The notes: generated from the letters alone by a model not told the origin. Positions 6,723 through 15,596 are shown, counted from the stretch's first letter. The stretch: 24,136 nt of DNA from JBOHTO01 sp050733695 (GCA_050733695.1 JBOHTO010000019.1:1-24136); one strand, 5' to 3'. Program-made: numbers and translations.

Positions 6723-8285
6723 ATGTCCTCGAACCGCACCCAGCAGGCACTGGCGCGCCTGGCCGACCTCACTCCGCGGCAGATCGTCGCCGAGCTTGAC
6801 CGCTACATAGTTGGTCAGGGCGACGCGAAGAAATCCGTCGCGATAGCACTGCGCAACCGGTGGCGCCGCCAGCGAGCACCCGATGCAATCCGCGAAGAGA
6901 TATCCCCCAACAACATCATCCTCATCGGGCCCACCGGAGTCGGCAAGACCGAGATAGCGCGGCGCCTCGCGAAGCTCGCCGGTGCACCCTTCATAAAGGT
7001 CGAGGCGTCGAAGTTCACCGAGGTCGGTTACGTCGGACGGGACGTGGAAGGGATGGTGCGCGATCTCGTCGACAGCGCGATCGACATGGTGCGCACGGAA
7101 CGCGAGGGCGAGATCGAGGACCTGGCGCAGGAACGCGTCGAGGAGAATCTGCTCGATCTCCTCCTCCCGCGTCCCGCTGAAACGGCGGCGACGCCGGCCG
7201 TGACCCCGGCCGCACCGGCTCCGGCGGGCGCAGCGGCCGGCGTGAGTGGCAGCGATGCCCAGGCCGCTGGCCGCGCCCGCGACGGCGGTAGCAACATCTT
7301 CCTCGTCTCCTCGGCCGGCGTCACCCAGGAATCGGAGGGCTCCGCACCGGGGGGCTCCGCACCGGACGCCTCTCACGCGGACCCCGCGAGCAGGGATCGT
7401 TACCGCCGCACGCGCGAGAAGCTGAGACAGCTCCTCCTCGACGGTCAGCTCGAATCGCGTGAGGTCGAAGTGGAGGTGACTCAGCAGGGGCCGGCCATGT
7501 TCGACATGATGATCCCGCAGGGCGCGCCGGAGGGGATGGAGAACTTCACCGAGATGCTCCAGGAGATGCTGCCCAAGCGAAAGAAGAAGCGCACGGTCAA
7601 GGTCTCCGAGGCGCGGCGCATTCTCCTCGAGCAGGAGTTCGACAAGCTCATCGACGTCGAGGACGTCACCTCCGACGCGCTGGAGCGCGTCGAGAAGCTG
7701 GGGATCATCTTCCTCGACGAGATTGACAAGATCACCGGCGAGCGCGCGCAGGTCGGCGGACCCGACGTGTCACGTGAGGGCGTGCAGCGCGACCTGCTCC
7801 CGATAGTCGAGGGCTCGAACGTCCAGACCAAGTACGGCATGGTGAAGACGGACCACGTCCTCTTCATTGCCGCGGGCGCGTTTCACGTCGCGAAGCCGAG
7901 CGACCTCATTCCGGAACTGCAGGGCCGCTTCCCGATTCGCGTCGAGCTCAGGCCGCTCACCGAGCAGGACTTCGTGCGTATCATGACCGAACCCGAGAAC
8001 GCGCTCACCAAGCAATACTCGGCGCTGATCGACGCCGAGAGCGCGGCGCTGAGCTTCACGGAGGATGGTATCGCGGAGATCGCGCGCATTGCCGCGCTCG
8101 TGAACGACCGGATGGAGAACATAGGTGCGCGGCGGCTGCACACGGTGATGACCACGCTGCTGGAAGACAAGCTCTTCGAGCTACCTGACCGCGCTATCAC
8201 CAACATCATCATCGACGCCACAACGGTGCGCGACAAGCTCAAGGCGATCGTGGAGGACGAGGACCTGCGGAAGTACATCCTCTGA
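6723..8285 (+). CDS. hslU: ATP-dependent protease HslUV, ATPase subunit HslU
   Basis: AAA+ unfoldase that feeds substrates to HslV. ATG 6723 is chosen because LTPRQIVAELDRYIVGQGDAKKSVAIALRNRWRR then matches the normal HslU N terminus. An in-frame upstream ATG (6531) would only add translated tandem repeat. Walker A is GPTGVGKT (69-76), the pore loop is in GYVGRD, Walker B is IIFLDEID (328-335), and sensor/C-domain segments follow. The C-terminal tail EDLRKYIL is the type that docks into HslV. At 520 residues it is about 75 longer than E. coli HslU. The excess is an Ala/Pro/Gly/Ser-rich segment (roughly 149-222) in the intermediate domain. It is separated from hslV by the inverted prfC gene. 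Confidence 0.96.
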   Translation: MSSNRTQQALARLADLTPRQIVAELDRYIVGQGDAKKSVAIALRNRWRRQRAPDAIREEISPNNIILIGPTGVGKTEIARRLAKLAGAPFIKVEASKFTEVGYVGRDVEGMVRDLVDSAIDMVRTEREGEIEDLAQERVEENLLDLLLPRPAETAATPAVTPAAPAPAGAAAGVSGSDAQAAGRARDGGSNIFLVSSAGVTQESEGSAPGGSAPDASHADPASRDRYRRTREKLRQLLLDGQLESREVEVEVTQQGPAMFDMMIPQGAPEGMENFTEMLQEMLPKRKKKRTVKVSEARRILLEQEFDKLIDVEDVTSDALERVEKLGIIFLDEIDKITGERAQVGGPDVSREGVQRDLLPIVEGSNVQTKYGMVKTDHVLFIAAGAFHVAKPSDLIPELQGRFPIRVELRPLTEQDFVRIMTEPENALTKQYSALIDAESAALSFTEDGIAEIARIAALVNDRMENIGARRLHTVMTTLLEDKLFELPDRAITNIIIDATTVRDKLKAIVEDEDLRKYIL

Positions 8286-8352
8286 TCGCTCCTCTGACCC
8301 TTCCGCGCTGACCTCGGGACCGAAACGAAGTTCTGTCGGTGATCGTCTCCTG

Positions 8353-10428
8353 GTGCAGGTTACGTCACCCCGGAAAGGCCGAGCCATTCCAGCCCATATT
8401 CTTCGACACTGGGTCGCACCGGCTGTCGCGCTGATCGTCGCCGCTCTCGGATTCCTCCCGCTCGCCAACTGGATTCCGGGCGGGCATTCGGTTCCTTTGT
8501 ACGCCGCTCTCCGCGAGGAATGGCTCTCAGCGACCGCGATCGTCGCCGGCGGCGGCCTGATCGCGGCCATCCTGGCGCGGCGCATACCGTTCCTCGGAGG
8601 CACGCGCCCTGCGAAGGCGATCGGTCGCGTGATGCGCGCGATCGAACGGCGACCACTGCTCGCCGTGATCTTCATATCTCTCGCCGCGCTCACGGTCTAC
8701 GTGATCATCGCGCATGCGATCTTCTCCGCCAGCCCTCTCCTGATCGACGAGATCGTTCAGCTCTATCAGGCGGACATCTTCCTCGACGGCCGGCTGTGGC
8801 GTCCGGTAGCGGAGCCCGCGGAGTTCTTCAGCATCATGCACGTGGTGGACACGGAGGGGCGCGTATACTCCCAGTTTCCGCCCGGTGGTCCGGCGCTGCT
8901 CGCACTTGGCGCCGTCGTGAACGCTCCGTGGCTCGTGGGTCCGGTGAGCGGCGCGGTCTCCGTCGCGGCATTCGCGGCATACCTCCGCGTTGCCGAGCCG
9001 AGGCGGGGCGTTGCGCTGGGCGCGACGCTGCTGTTCGCGTTTGCGCCATTCGTTGCGTTCATGTCCGGCTCGCACATGAACCACGTCACGACGCTCACGT
9101 GCCTGCTGATCGCTCTCGCCTCGATGTCGCGCGTCGTCACGTCGCCGTCGCCGCGGCCCGCGATCGCGGCGCTGAGTGGTTTCTCGCTGGGGCTGGCGGC
9201 GACGATCAGACCGGTGGATGCGTTCGTCTATGCGCTCCCCGCCGGTGTGTGGTTTCTCTCTCTCGCCTTCCGTGATCGCCGTCGCTGGATCGACGTGCTC
9301 GCCGCCGGCGCCGGTGTTGCCCTCCCGATGCTCGTGATGCTCTGGGTGAACGCGGAAACCACCGGGGCGCCGTTCCGTTTCGGGTACGAGGTGCTCTGGG
9401 GCAAGGCCCACGCCATGGGTTTTCACGCCGCTCCGTGGGGACCAGCACATACGCCGGCCCGCGGGCTCGAGCTCATCAACATCTACTTTCTCCGCCTTCA
9501 GACATACCTGTTCGAAGCGTCCCTGCCAGGGCTCATCCCCTTCATTGGCGCGCTCGCGATCGCCAGGCGGCTCGATGCATTCGACCGGTATCTCCTGGCC
9601 AGCGCCGGCTTGCTGACAGTGTTCTACTTCGCCTACTGGCACGATGGTTATTACCTTGGTCCCCGTTTCATGCTGCCTCTCGCGCCCATGCTGGCCCTGT
9701 GGACGGCGCGATTCCCGGTGCTGCTCAGGGACCGGCTTGGCGATGGCCTTCCGTACCGCAGCGTCCTGTACGGTTACGCGATTGCCGGTCTGATCGCCGT
9801 TGGCGTGGGTATCCCGCTCAGGGGGCGCAACTATGCCGCGGGGCTGGTGACCATGCGCTGGGACGCCGACAGCGCGGCGGCCGCCGCCGGTGTGGAAGGA
9901 GCGGTCGTGCTCGTGCGAGAGAGCTGGGGCGCGCAGGTCATGGCCCGGATGTGGGGGCTGGGGATTCCGCGCACGGAAGCCGAGCTGATCTATCAACATA
10001 CGGACACCTGCATTCTGGATGCCGCGGTTCACGATCTGGAACGCGGGTCCGCGCGCGGGATGTCGGCCTTCGAGGCTCTGCGCCCGCTCCTTCGGGACTC
10101 CGCGCGCGTGGTCGGGACGACGTATTCCTCGGACCGGTCCCAGCGCGTTCTCCCAGGAACGCGCTATTCGCCGCACTGTATCGAGCGACTCCGCGAAGAC
10201 CGCGGCGGGTTCACACTACTCCCGCCGCTGGTGCTCGCGCGCGGCGGCAGCAACACGTACATCCGCGATCTGCACGAGCGAAATGCCGCGGTCCTTCGTC
10301 GATTTCCCGATCGTCCCGTGTATCTGCTGCGACCCATGTCCGCCGCGGTTGGGGCGCCTCCCGTGTTTGTCCCGCTCGCGCGTGATTCGCTGCGGTTTGC
10401 GTGGGGACTCGCAGCGGCTGGCGGCTAG
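8353..10428 (+). CDS. Large polytopic membrane protein, probable GT-C family glycosyltransferase
   Basis: 691 residues, GTG start. There are about 11-13 hydrophobic segments spread over residues 15-500, then a soluble C-terminal domain (about 500-691). The first large extracytoplasmic loop carries SPLLIDEIVQLYQADIFLDGRLWRP; an Asp-Glu there is the usual acidic motif of ArnT/PMT-like GT-C enzymes, which use polyprenyl-phosphate sugars outside the membrane. The later KAHAMGF and PRFMLPLAPMLALW segments are also typical of this group. The C-terminal domain resembles no enzyme I can name. The gene is followed after 90 bases by a polyprenyl-phosphate-type GT2, which could supply its donor. GT-C membership is likely; the sugar and acceptor are unknown. 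Confidence 0.75.
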   Translation: MQVTSPRKGRAIPAHILRHWVAPAVALIVAALGFLPLANWIPGGHSVPLYAALREEWLSATAIVAGGGLIAAILARRIPFLGGTRPAKAIGRVMRAIERRPLLAVIFISLAALTVYVIIAHAIFSASPLLIDEIVQLYQADIFLDGRLWRPVAEPAEFFSIMHVVDTEGRVYSQFPPGGPALLALGAVVNAPWLVGPVSGAVSVAAFAAYLRVAEPRRGVALGATLLFAFAPFVAFMSGSHMNHVTTLTCLLIALASMSRVVTSPSPRPAIAALSGFSLGLAATIRPVDAFVYALPAGVWFLSLAFRDRRRWIDVLAAGAGVALPMLVMLWVNAETTGAPFRFGYEVLWGKAHAMGFHAAPWGPAHTPARGLELINIYFLRLQTYLFEASLPGLIPFIGALAIARRLDAFDRYLLASAGLLTVFYFAYWHDGYYLGPRFMLPLAPMLALWTARFPVLLRDRLGDGLPYRSVLYGYAIAGLIAVGVGIPLRGRNYAAGLVTMRWDADSAAAAAGVEGAVVLVRESWGAQVMARMWGLGIPRTEAELIYQHTDTCILDAAVHDLERGSARGMSAFEALRPLLRDSARVVGTTYSSDRSQRVLPGTRYSPHCIERLREDRGGFTLLPPLVLARGGSNTYIRDLHERNAAVLRRFPDRPVYLLRPMSAAVGAPPVFVPLARDSLRFAWGLAAAGG

Positions 10429-10518
10429 CGATCCGGTGACGGGTCGTTCCGGCGCGTCGTCCTTGGGACGGCTGTCCCGCGGTCGATCGAGCCCGTCCTT
10501 CCTCGAGGTATCTGTCCC

Positions 10519-11277
10519 GTGAGCGACTCAGAATCGCGGCCGAAGCTGTCGGTCGTCATCCCCATGTACAACGAGCGGAAGACGATCGAGGAGATTCTCT
10601 GGCGCGTCCAGCAGATCGATCTGGACAAGGAGATCGTGCTCGTCGACGATGGGTCCACCGACGGGACGCGTGAATTCCTGGAGTCCGTGGCGCGCGCCAC
10701 CGGCAATGGCAGGACGCTGACCCTTCCGAGCACCGGCCGGCCCCTCCCTGTCGGAAATGTTCGGGTGCTCTTTCAGCCCGTGAACGCGGGCAAGGGCGCC
10801 GCGCTGCGCCGCGGTTTCCAGGAGGCCCGGGGCGACGTGATCATCGTTCAGGACGCTGATCTCGAGTATGACCCGCGCGAGTACCACCGGCTCCTGGAGC
10901 CGATCGACATGGGAGTTGCCGACGTCGTCTACGGTTCCCGATTCATGGGAGGCGGGCCACACCGCGTACTGCTCTACTGGCATTCGGTGGGCAACAAGCT
11001 GCTGACCATGTTGTCGAACGTGCTCACGAATCTGAATCTCACCGACGTCTGGACCTGCTACAAGGCCTTTCGGCGTGAGGTGCTCCACGAACTTCCGCTG
11101 CGCGAGAATCGCTTCGGATTCGAGGCCGAGATCACGGCGCGGATTGCAAGAAAGGACTGTCGCGTGTACGAGGTTCCCATTTCGTACTGGGGACGGAGTT
11201 ACTCCGAGGGCAAGAAGATCGGGTGGCGCGACGGTGTGAGCGGCGCATGGTGCACCATCCGATACAACCTCTTCTGA
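10519..11277 (+). CDS. GT2 glycosyltransferase, dolichol/polyprenyl-phosphate sugar synthase type
   Basis: 252-residue soluble GT-A fold enzyme with no transmembrane segment, like short DPM1-type synthases that transfer a sugar from a nucleotide donor to polyprenyl phosphate. Motifs: LSVVIPMYNERKTIEEI, VLVDDGSTDGTREF, NAGKGAALRRGFQEARGD, the metal-binding QDADLEYDP, YGSRFMGGG, and the acceptor region ENRFGFEAEITARIA with VPISYWGRSYSEGKKI near the end. The start is GTG 10519. It is flanked by two GT-C-like membrane proteins, which supports a role in making their lipid-linked donor. Whether the sugar is mannose, glucose or another cannot be told. Confidence 0.88.
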   Translation: MSDSESRPKLSVVIPMYNERKTIEEILWRVQQIDLDKEIVLVDDGSTDGTREFLESVARATGNGRTLTLPSTGRPLPVGNVRVLFQPVNAGKGAALRRGFQEARGDVIIVQDADLEYDPREYHRLLEPIDMGVADVVYGSRFMGGGPHRVLLYWHSVGNKLLTMLSNVLTNLNLTDVWTCYKAFRREVLHELPLRENRFGFEAEITARIARKDCRVYEVPISYWGRSYSEGKKIGWRDGVSGAWCTIRYNLF

Positions 11278-11313
11278 TCGCTCGCGTTTCGCGCGATCGC
11301 GGCAACGTCCTCG

Positions 11314-13206
11314 ATGCTCGCACCGCCTACAACCCGAAGCAGGGCAATCGCGTGGTGGGGCGTCCTGCTGCTGGTATGGTTCGCCGGCGCATTCTACGCG
11401 CTGCACTATCTGGATCGCGGCTGGGTCCCGCACGACGAGGGAACGCTCGCGCACAGCGCGGAGCGCGTGCTTCATGGACAGGTGCCGCACGTCGACTTCG
11501 ACGAGATCTATACCGGCGGGCTGAGCTACCTCAACGCGGCAGCGTTCCGCTTGCTGGGCACGGATCTCCTCTCGCTTCGGCTCGTGCTGTTCTCCGCCTT
11601 TCTGCTGTGGGTGCCGGCGGTCTACTACATCGCGACGCGGCTCGCGAGACCTGTGGTGGCCGGAGGCGTGGTCGTGCTCGCCATCGCGTGGAGCGTGCCG
11701 AACTACTCGGCAGCGATGCCATCGTGGTACAACCTCTTCCTGGCGACGTTCGGCACGGCCGCCCTCTTCCGCTACATGGAGATCGCCGGTCAGGGGCGCG
11801 AACGAGGGGAAGAGCGAGCGGGTCGCCGGTGGCTCCTTCTGGCGGGCGTCTGTGGCGGACTGTCGTGCCTCGTGAAGATCACGGGGCTCCACTTCGTGGC
11901 CGCGGTGCTTCTCTGGCTCGTCATGCGCGAGCAGCATCTCTCTCGCGATTCGCGCGGAACCGCGCCCGTACGCGGTGGGAGCTACTCGGTGATGCTCACC
12001 GTCGGGCTTGTCGCGTTCGTGGTGTTTCTCTTGGCGCTTCTGGGCTCACGCCTGGGAACTGTCGAGGTGCTGCATTTCGTGCTTCCGGGAGCTGCGCTGG
12101 CCGAACTGCTGCTGTACGAGGAGTGGGCGCGCACGCCGGCTGGCGGGTCGAAGAGGTACCGCGAGATGCTGCGTCTGATGCTTCCGTTCGCTGTCGGAGT
12201 GCTGCTGCCGGTCGCCGTATTCCTTGTCCCGTACATGAGCGCCAGCTCGCTGGGATCGCTTGTCGATGGTGTCTTCCTGAAGCCGATGTCGCGGCTGGAG
12301 TTCGCCGCAGTGCGTCCACCTGGCCGCTACGCGCTTCTGGTTGCGCTGCCGCTTGTCGTGCTGCTCGGCCTCATGCCATTCGCGCGTGACCGGCTGCGCG
12401 GGCTGGCGGGGCCGGCTGTCGCGGTCACGCTCACGGCGTGGCTCGTTCTGGCCTTCAACTGGTCCGCGTATCGAACGGTGTGGCTCGCCCTGCGACTCAC
12501 CGTGCCAGTGCTCGTGATCGCGGGCGTATGGTTCATGACGCGGACTGACGCGGGACGCAGCCTCGCCGCGATCTATCGACAGCAGCTCGCCCTGCTGCTC
12601 AGTGTCGCGGCCATCTGCAGCCTGGTGCAGTTCCCGTTCTCGGCGCCCGTGTACTTCTTCTACGTGGCTCCGCTCGCGGCGCTGGCCGGGCTCGCCCTGC
12701 TGGCGGTGCAGGAGCGCGGTCCGCGACTCGCTGCCCTGGCTCTTCTCGGTTTCCATGTCGCGTTCTCGGCCGCCCGCGTTCATCCGGGATTCATCTACCA
12801 GATGGGGCTATCCTTCAGACTCGACGCGCAGACCGAGCGCCTGGAGCTGGATCGCGGCGGCATTCTGGTATCGGCCGCGGATCGCGACGAGTATGAACGA
12901 CTGGTCGCTCTCCTCGAGTCACGCTCTGCGGGTGACTACATCTACGCGGCTCCTGACGCGCCCGAGGTCTATTTTCTCACGGGCCGGCGCAACCCGACGC
13001 GGACAATCTTCGATTTCTTCGATGACGCTCCCTACCGCGGGCGCCGCATTCTGGGCGTGCTCGACGCACGGCGCGTCACGGCGATCGCGATCAACCGCGA
13101 GCCGGACTTCTCCGGGCCGCTCCCGCCCGATCTCGTGGCGGGTCTGATCGAGCGTTTCCCGGCGAGCGAGATTGTGGGTCGATTCGAAGTCAGGTGGCGC
13201 CCATGA
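11314..13206 (+). CDS. Polytopic membrane protein, probable GT-C glycosyltransferase
   Basis: 630 residues, ATG start 36 bases after the GT2 gene. There are about 11-12 transmembrane segments; the first is WGVLLLVWFAGAFYALHYL. A long periplasmic loop follows with WVPHDEGTLAHSAERVLHGQ and VDFDEIYTGG, carrying the acidic motif expected in GT-C enzymes. Other helices include FALGT-like and PVYFFYVAPLAALAGLALL stretches. A soluble C-terminal domain of about 130 residues follows (ILVSAADRDEYERLVALLE, YFLTGRRNPTRTIFDFFDD). It differs in sequence from the 691-aa protein, so it is not a recent duplicate. The stop overlaps the next gene's ATG (13203-13206). Acceptor and sugar are unknown. Confidence 0.72.
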   Translation: MLAPPTTRSRAIAWWGVLLLVWFAGAFYALHYLDRGWVPHDEGTLAHSAERVLHGQVPHVDFDEIYTGGLSYLNAAAFRLLGTDLLSLRLVLFSAFLLWVPAVYYIATRLARPVVAGGVVVLAIAWSVPNYSAAMPSWYNLFLATFGTAALFRYMEIAGQGRERGEERAGRRWLLLAGVCGGLSCLVKITGLHFVAAVLLWLVMREQHLSRDSRGTAPVRGGSYSVMLTVGLVAFVVFLLALLGSRLGTVEVLHFVLPGAALAELLLYEEWARTPAGGSKRYREMLRLMLPFAVGVLLPVAVFLVPYMSASSLGSLVDGVFLKPMSRLEFAAVRPPGRYALLVALPLVVLLGLMPFARDRLRGLAGPAVAVTLTAWLVLAFNWSAYRTVWLALRLTVPVLVIAGVWFMTRTDAGRSLAAIYRQQLALLLSVAAICSLVQFPFSAPVYFFYVAPLAALAGLALLAVQERGPRLAALALLGFHVAFSAARVHPGFIYQMGLSFRLDAQTERLELDRGGILVSAADRDEYERLVALLESRSAGDYIYAAPDAPEVYFLTGRRNPTRTIFDFFDDAPYRGRRILGVLDARRVTAIAINREPDFSGPLPPDLVAGLIERFPASEIVGRFEVRWRP

Positions 13207-13814
13207 TCTCGACCACGAGCCTCATGGAGAATCCGCTCGCATACCGGCTCTGGCAGGCGCCCTTCGCGGAGCGGAAGCTCGAGCCGCTGTTCGCGCACAA
13301 CGACCTGGGCGGAGCGCGCCGTGTGCTCGATGTCGGGTGCGGGCCCGGCACGAATGCGCGCCATTTCAGTCACACGGAATACGTCGGCGTCGACGTCAAC
13401 CAGCGCTACATCGAGCACGCGCGCCGGAGCTGCACCGGCACCTTCCTGGTCGCAGACGCTGCGGCGCCTGCGCCGCTGGCGAGCGTCGGGCAGCCCGGCA
13501 CGTTCGATTTCGTTCTCGCCAACAGCCTCCTGCATCACCTCGATACCGCGAGCGTAGAGAGCGTCCTGCGCGGCATGCGCGCGCTCCTGGGCGCCGATGG
13601 GTACGTCCACATTCTTGATCTCGTGCTGCCGGAGCAGCGCTGTGTCGCCCGCGCTCTCGCGCGCTGGGACCGGGGCGAATATCCGCGGATGCTCGCCGAG
13701 TGGCGCGATCTGCTCGTGGACGTATTCGAGCCGGTCGTGTTCGAGCCGTATCCCCTCAAGGCCTGGAACGTGACGCTGTGGAGCATGCTGTATTTCAAGG
13801 GACGTGCGCGATGA
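13203..13814 (+). CDS. Class I SAM-dependent methyltransferase
   Basis: 203 residues. The start ATG 13203 overlaps the preceding stop (ATGA); an in-frame GTG 13194 is possible but would overlap more. SAM-binding motif I is RVLDVGCGPGTNARHF, followed by the acidic end of strand 2 (EYVGVDVNQRYIEHARR), strand 4 (FDFVLANSLLHHLDTASV) and YVHILDLVLPEQ. The fold is that of small methyltransferase-11-like enzymes. The C-terminal part (VFEPVVFEPYPLKAWNV) may bind substrate. The stop overlaps the start of the next gene, so it is tightly coupled within the glycan cluster and probably modifies a sugar or lipid intermediate. The exact substrate is unknown. Confidence 0.85.
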   Translation: MISTTSLMENPLAYRLWQAPFAERKLEPLFAHNDLGGARRVLDVGCGPGTNARHFSHTEYVGVDVNQRYIEHARRSCTGTFLVADAAAPAPLASVGQPGTFDFVLANSLLHHLDTASVESVLRGMRALLGADGYVHILDLVLPEQRCVARALARWDRGEYPRMLAEWRDLLVDVFEPVVFEPYPLKAWNVTLWSMLYFKGRAR

Positions 13815-14836
13815 TGAACGATCCGTTCTACCCCGTTCCCACCGTCCCACCCCGTATCTCGGTGGCGATTCCGCTGTACAACGAGGAATCGGGCATCCAC
13901 GAGCTGCTCTCCAGGGTGCTATCTGTGCTGGACGGCATTGCGGGTGGTCCGCATGAGGTGGTGCTGGTCGATGACGGAAGCTCCGACCGGACACTCGAGC
14001 TTCTCGAAGCCGCGGCCGCGGACGACAGCCGACTGGTCGTGCTCTCGCTCTCGCGGAACTTCGGCCATCAGGCAGCGCTCACCGCGGCGCTCGACCATGT
14101 GACCGGCGACGTCACCGTCATGATGGACGGAGACCTTCAGGATCCGCCCGAACTCATCCCTCGCTTTCTCCAGGAGTACGCGGCGGGATACGATGTCGTC
14201 TACTCGCAGCGGCTCAAGCGGCGGGAGCGCTGGTGGCTTCGCTTCTCCTACTTTCTCTTCTACCGCATTCTGGATCGCCTTTCGAGCATCGGCATTCCGC
14301 TGGACGCCGGCGACTTCGGCCTCGTGTCGCGGCGGGTCGTGGAGCAGCTCAGGCGAACGCCCGAACGCCACCGCTTTCTTCGCGGACTGCGGACGTGGAT
14401 CGGATTCCGTCAGATCGCTGTTCCGGTGGAGCGCCCTGGTCGGCGGTCCGGGCAGAGCAAGTACGGGCCGCGCAAGCTGCTCGGTCTCGCCTTCGACGGG
14501 CTCTTCGCATTCTCGATCGTGCCCATCCGTGCCGCGGCATTGCTCGGTGCGCTCGCAATTCTCCTGGCCGGCGCGTTCGAGCTGTATGCACTCGGAGCCA
14601 AGCTGTTCCTTCAGGGATCACCTCGCGGGTTCACGGCGCTCACCGTACTCATCACCTTCATGTCCGGTGTGAACCTGTTCTTCCTCGGCGTGATAGGTGA
14701 ATATGTCGGTCGCGTCTACGAGGAGGTGAAGGGCCGGCCGCTCTACATCGTGAGCCGGATCATCCGCCGGACTCCGTCCGCCGTGCCGGTTGCTGCGGCC
14801 GTATACCGCGCCCCCGCCGGACGGCGTTCGCGCTGA
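13811..14836 (+). CDS. GT2 glycosyltransferase with C-terminal membrane anchor (GtrB/ArnC-like)
   Basis: 341 residues. Starts at ATG 13811 (ATGATG, 13811-13816), overlapping the methyltransferase stop. GT-A motifs: ISVAIPLYNEESGIHELLSR, VLVDDGSSDRTLELL, SLSRNFGHQAALTAALDH, metal-binding MMDGDLQDPPELI, and YSQRLKRRERWWLRF. Two hydrophobic segments near the C terminus (PIRAAALLGALAILLAGAFEL and LITFMSGVNLFFLGVIGEYVG) followed by GRVYEEVKGRPLYI are the hallmark of bacterial polyprenyl-phosphate glucose/mannose/aminoarabinose transferases. It would make a lipid-linked sugar on the cytoplasmic face. Its donor could feed either GT-C protein in the cluster. The family is confident; the sugar is not. 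Confidence 0.9.
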   Translation: MMNDPFYPVPTVPPRISVAIPLYNEESGIHELLSRVLSVLDGIAGGPHEVVLVDDGSSDRTLELLEAAAADDSRLVVLSLSRNFGHQAALTAALDHVTGDVTVMMDGDLQDPPELIPRFLQEYAAGYDVVYSQRLKRRERWWLRFSYFLFYRILDRLSSIGIPLDAGDFGLVSRRVVEQLRRTPERHRFLRGLRTWIGFRQIAVPVERPGRRSGQSKYGPRKLLGLAFDGLFAFSIVPIRAAALLGALAILLAGAFELYALGAKLFLQGSPRGFTALTVLITFMSGVNLFFLGVIGEYVGRVYEEVKGRPLYIVSRIIRRTPSAVPVAAAVYRAPAGRRSR

Positions 14837-14843
14837 TACGGTT

Positions 14844-15596
14844 GTGGACGCCGACTACGCCCGCGCATATCGATCCCTGTACGAACGCCACTGGTGGTGG
14901 CGCGCGCGCGAGCGCCTCATTCTCGACACGCTGCGCCGCATCGTGCCCACCGGCGGGTGGAGACGGATTCTCGACGTCGGCTGCGGCGACGGCCTCTTCC
15001 TCGATCGTCTCGCCGAGATCGGTGATGTCGAGGGCATCGAGGCCGATGCCTCGCTCGTGAGCAGCGATGGCCGCCACAACGGCCGCATCCACATCGGCAA
15101 CTTCGACGAGACGTTCCAGCCGGCCAGGCGCTATTCCCTGGTGCTCATGCTGGATGTGGTCGAGCATCTGCACGATCCCGTGGGGGCGCTGCGGCACGCC
15201 CGAGCGCTATTGGAGCCGGCCGGTGTTATCATGGTGACCGTCCCCGCGTTCAACGTTCTGTGGACCGCGCACGACGATCTCAATCACCATCGCACGCGTT
15301 ACACCACACGCACGCTCTCCGAGCTCGCGAACCAGGCGAACCTCGAGGTGGAGTCGGCCAGATACTTCTTTCACTGGGGATATCCGGCCAAGCTGGCTGA
15401 GCGGGCACTGGCGCTCGTCGCGCCCGCAAGCCGGAGCGGTGGACGCGAAAGTGGATCGAAACTGCCGCGTATTCCTGCCGGCTGGGCCAACCGCTCGCTC
15501 TATCTGCTTTCCCGGCTGGAGCAGCGGCTGACGGCGCACCTCCCTTTGCCGTTCGGCAGCTCGCTCATGCTGGTCGCGCGAAAAGCGCCGGACTGA
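14844..15596 (+). CDS. Class I SAM-dependent methyltransferase
   Basis: 250 residues from GTG 14844, which lies 7 bases after the GT2 stop. An upstream TTG 14790 would give 268 residues but overlaps the previous gene by 47 bases, so GTG is preferred; the choice is uncertain because neither has a clear SD. Motif I is RILDVGCGDGLFLDRLAEIG, followed by VEGIEADASL and YSLVLMLDVVEHLHDPVGALRHARALLEPAGVIMVTVPAFNVLW, typical of UbiG/methyltransferase-11-like enzymes that often sit in polysaccharide clusters. HWWWRARERLI near the start is commonly seen in this subgroup. Last gene of the glycan block; substrate unknown. Confidence 0.85.
   Translation: MDADYARAYRSLYERHWWWRARERLILDTLRRIVPTGGWRRILDVGCGDGLFLDRLAEIGDVEGIEADASLVSSDGRHNGRIHIGNFDETFQPARRYSLVLMLDVVEHLHDPVGALRHARALLEPAGVIMVTVPAFNVLWTAHDDLNHHRTRYTTRTLSELANQANLEVESARYFFHWGYPAKLAERALALVAPASRSGGRESGSKLPRIPAGWANRSLYLLSRLEQRLTAHLPLPFGSSLMLVARKAPD

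Noticed and set aside
8391..8405. Promoter inside the start of the 691-aa gene, based on CCCATATTCTTCG (also found before gcvT)
   Set aside because: The motif is shared, but no suitable in-frame start follows closely, so it is probably coincidental within the coding sequence.
8527..10176. Long minus-strand open frame of 549 codons
   Set aside because: It is antisense to the GT-C gene, rich in Arg/Glu/His/Gln, with no domain and no start context; typical of high-GC mirror frames.
10528..11937. Long minus-strand open frame of 469 codons
   Set aside because: Same reasoning: antisense to a clear GT2 gene and the second GT-C gene, with no recognisable protein character.
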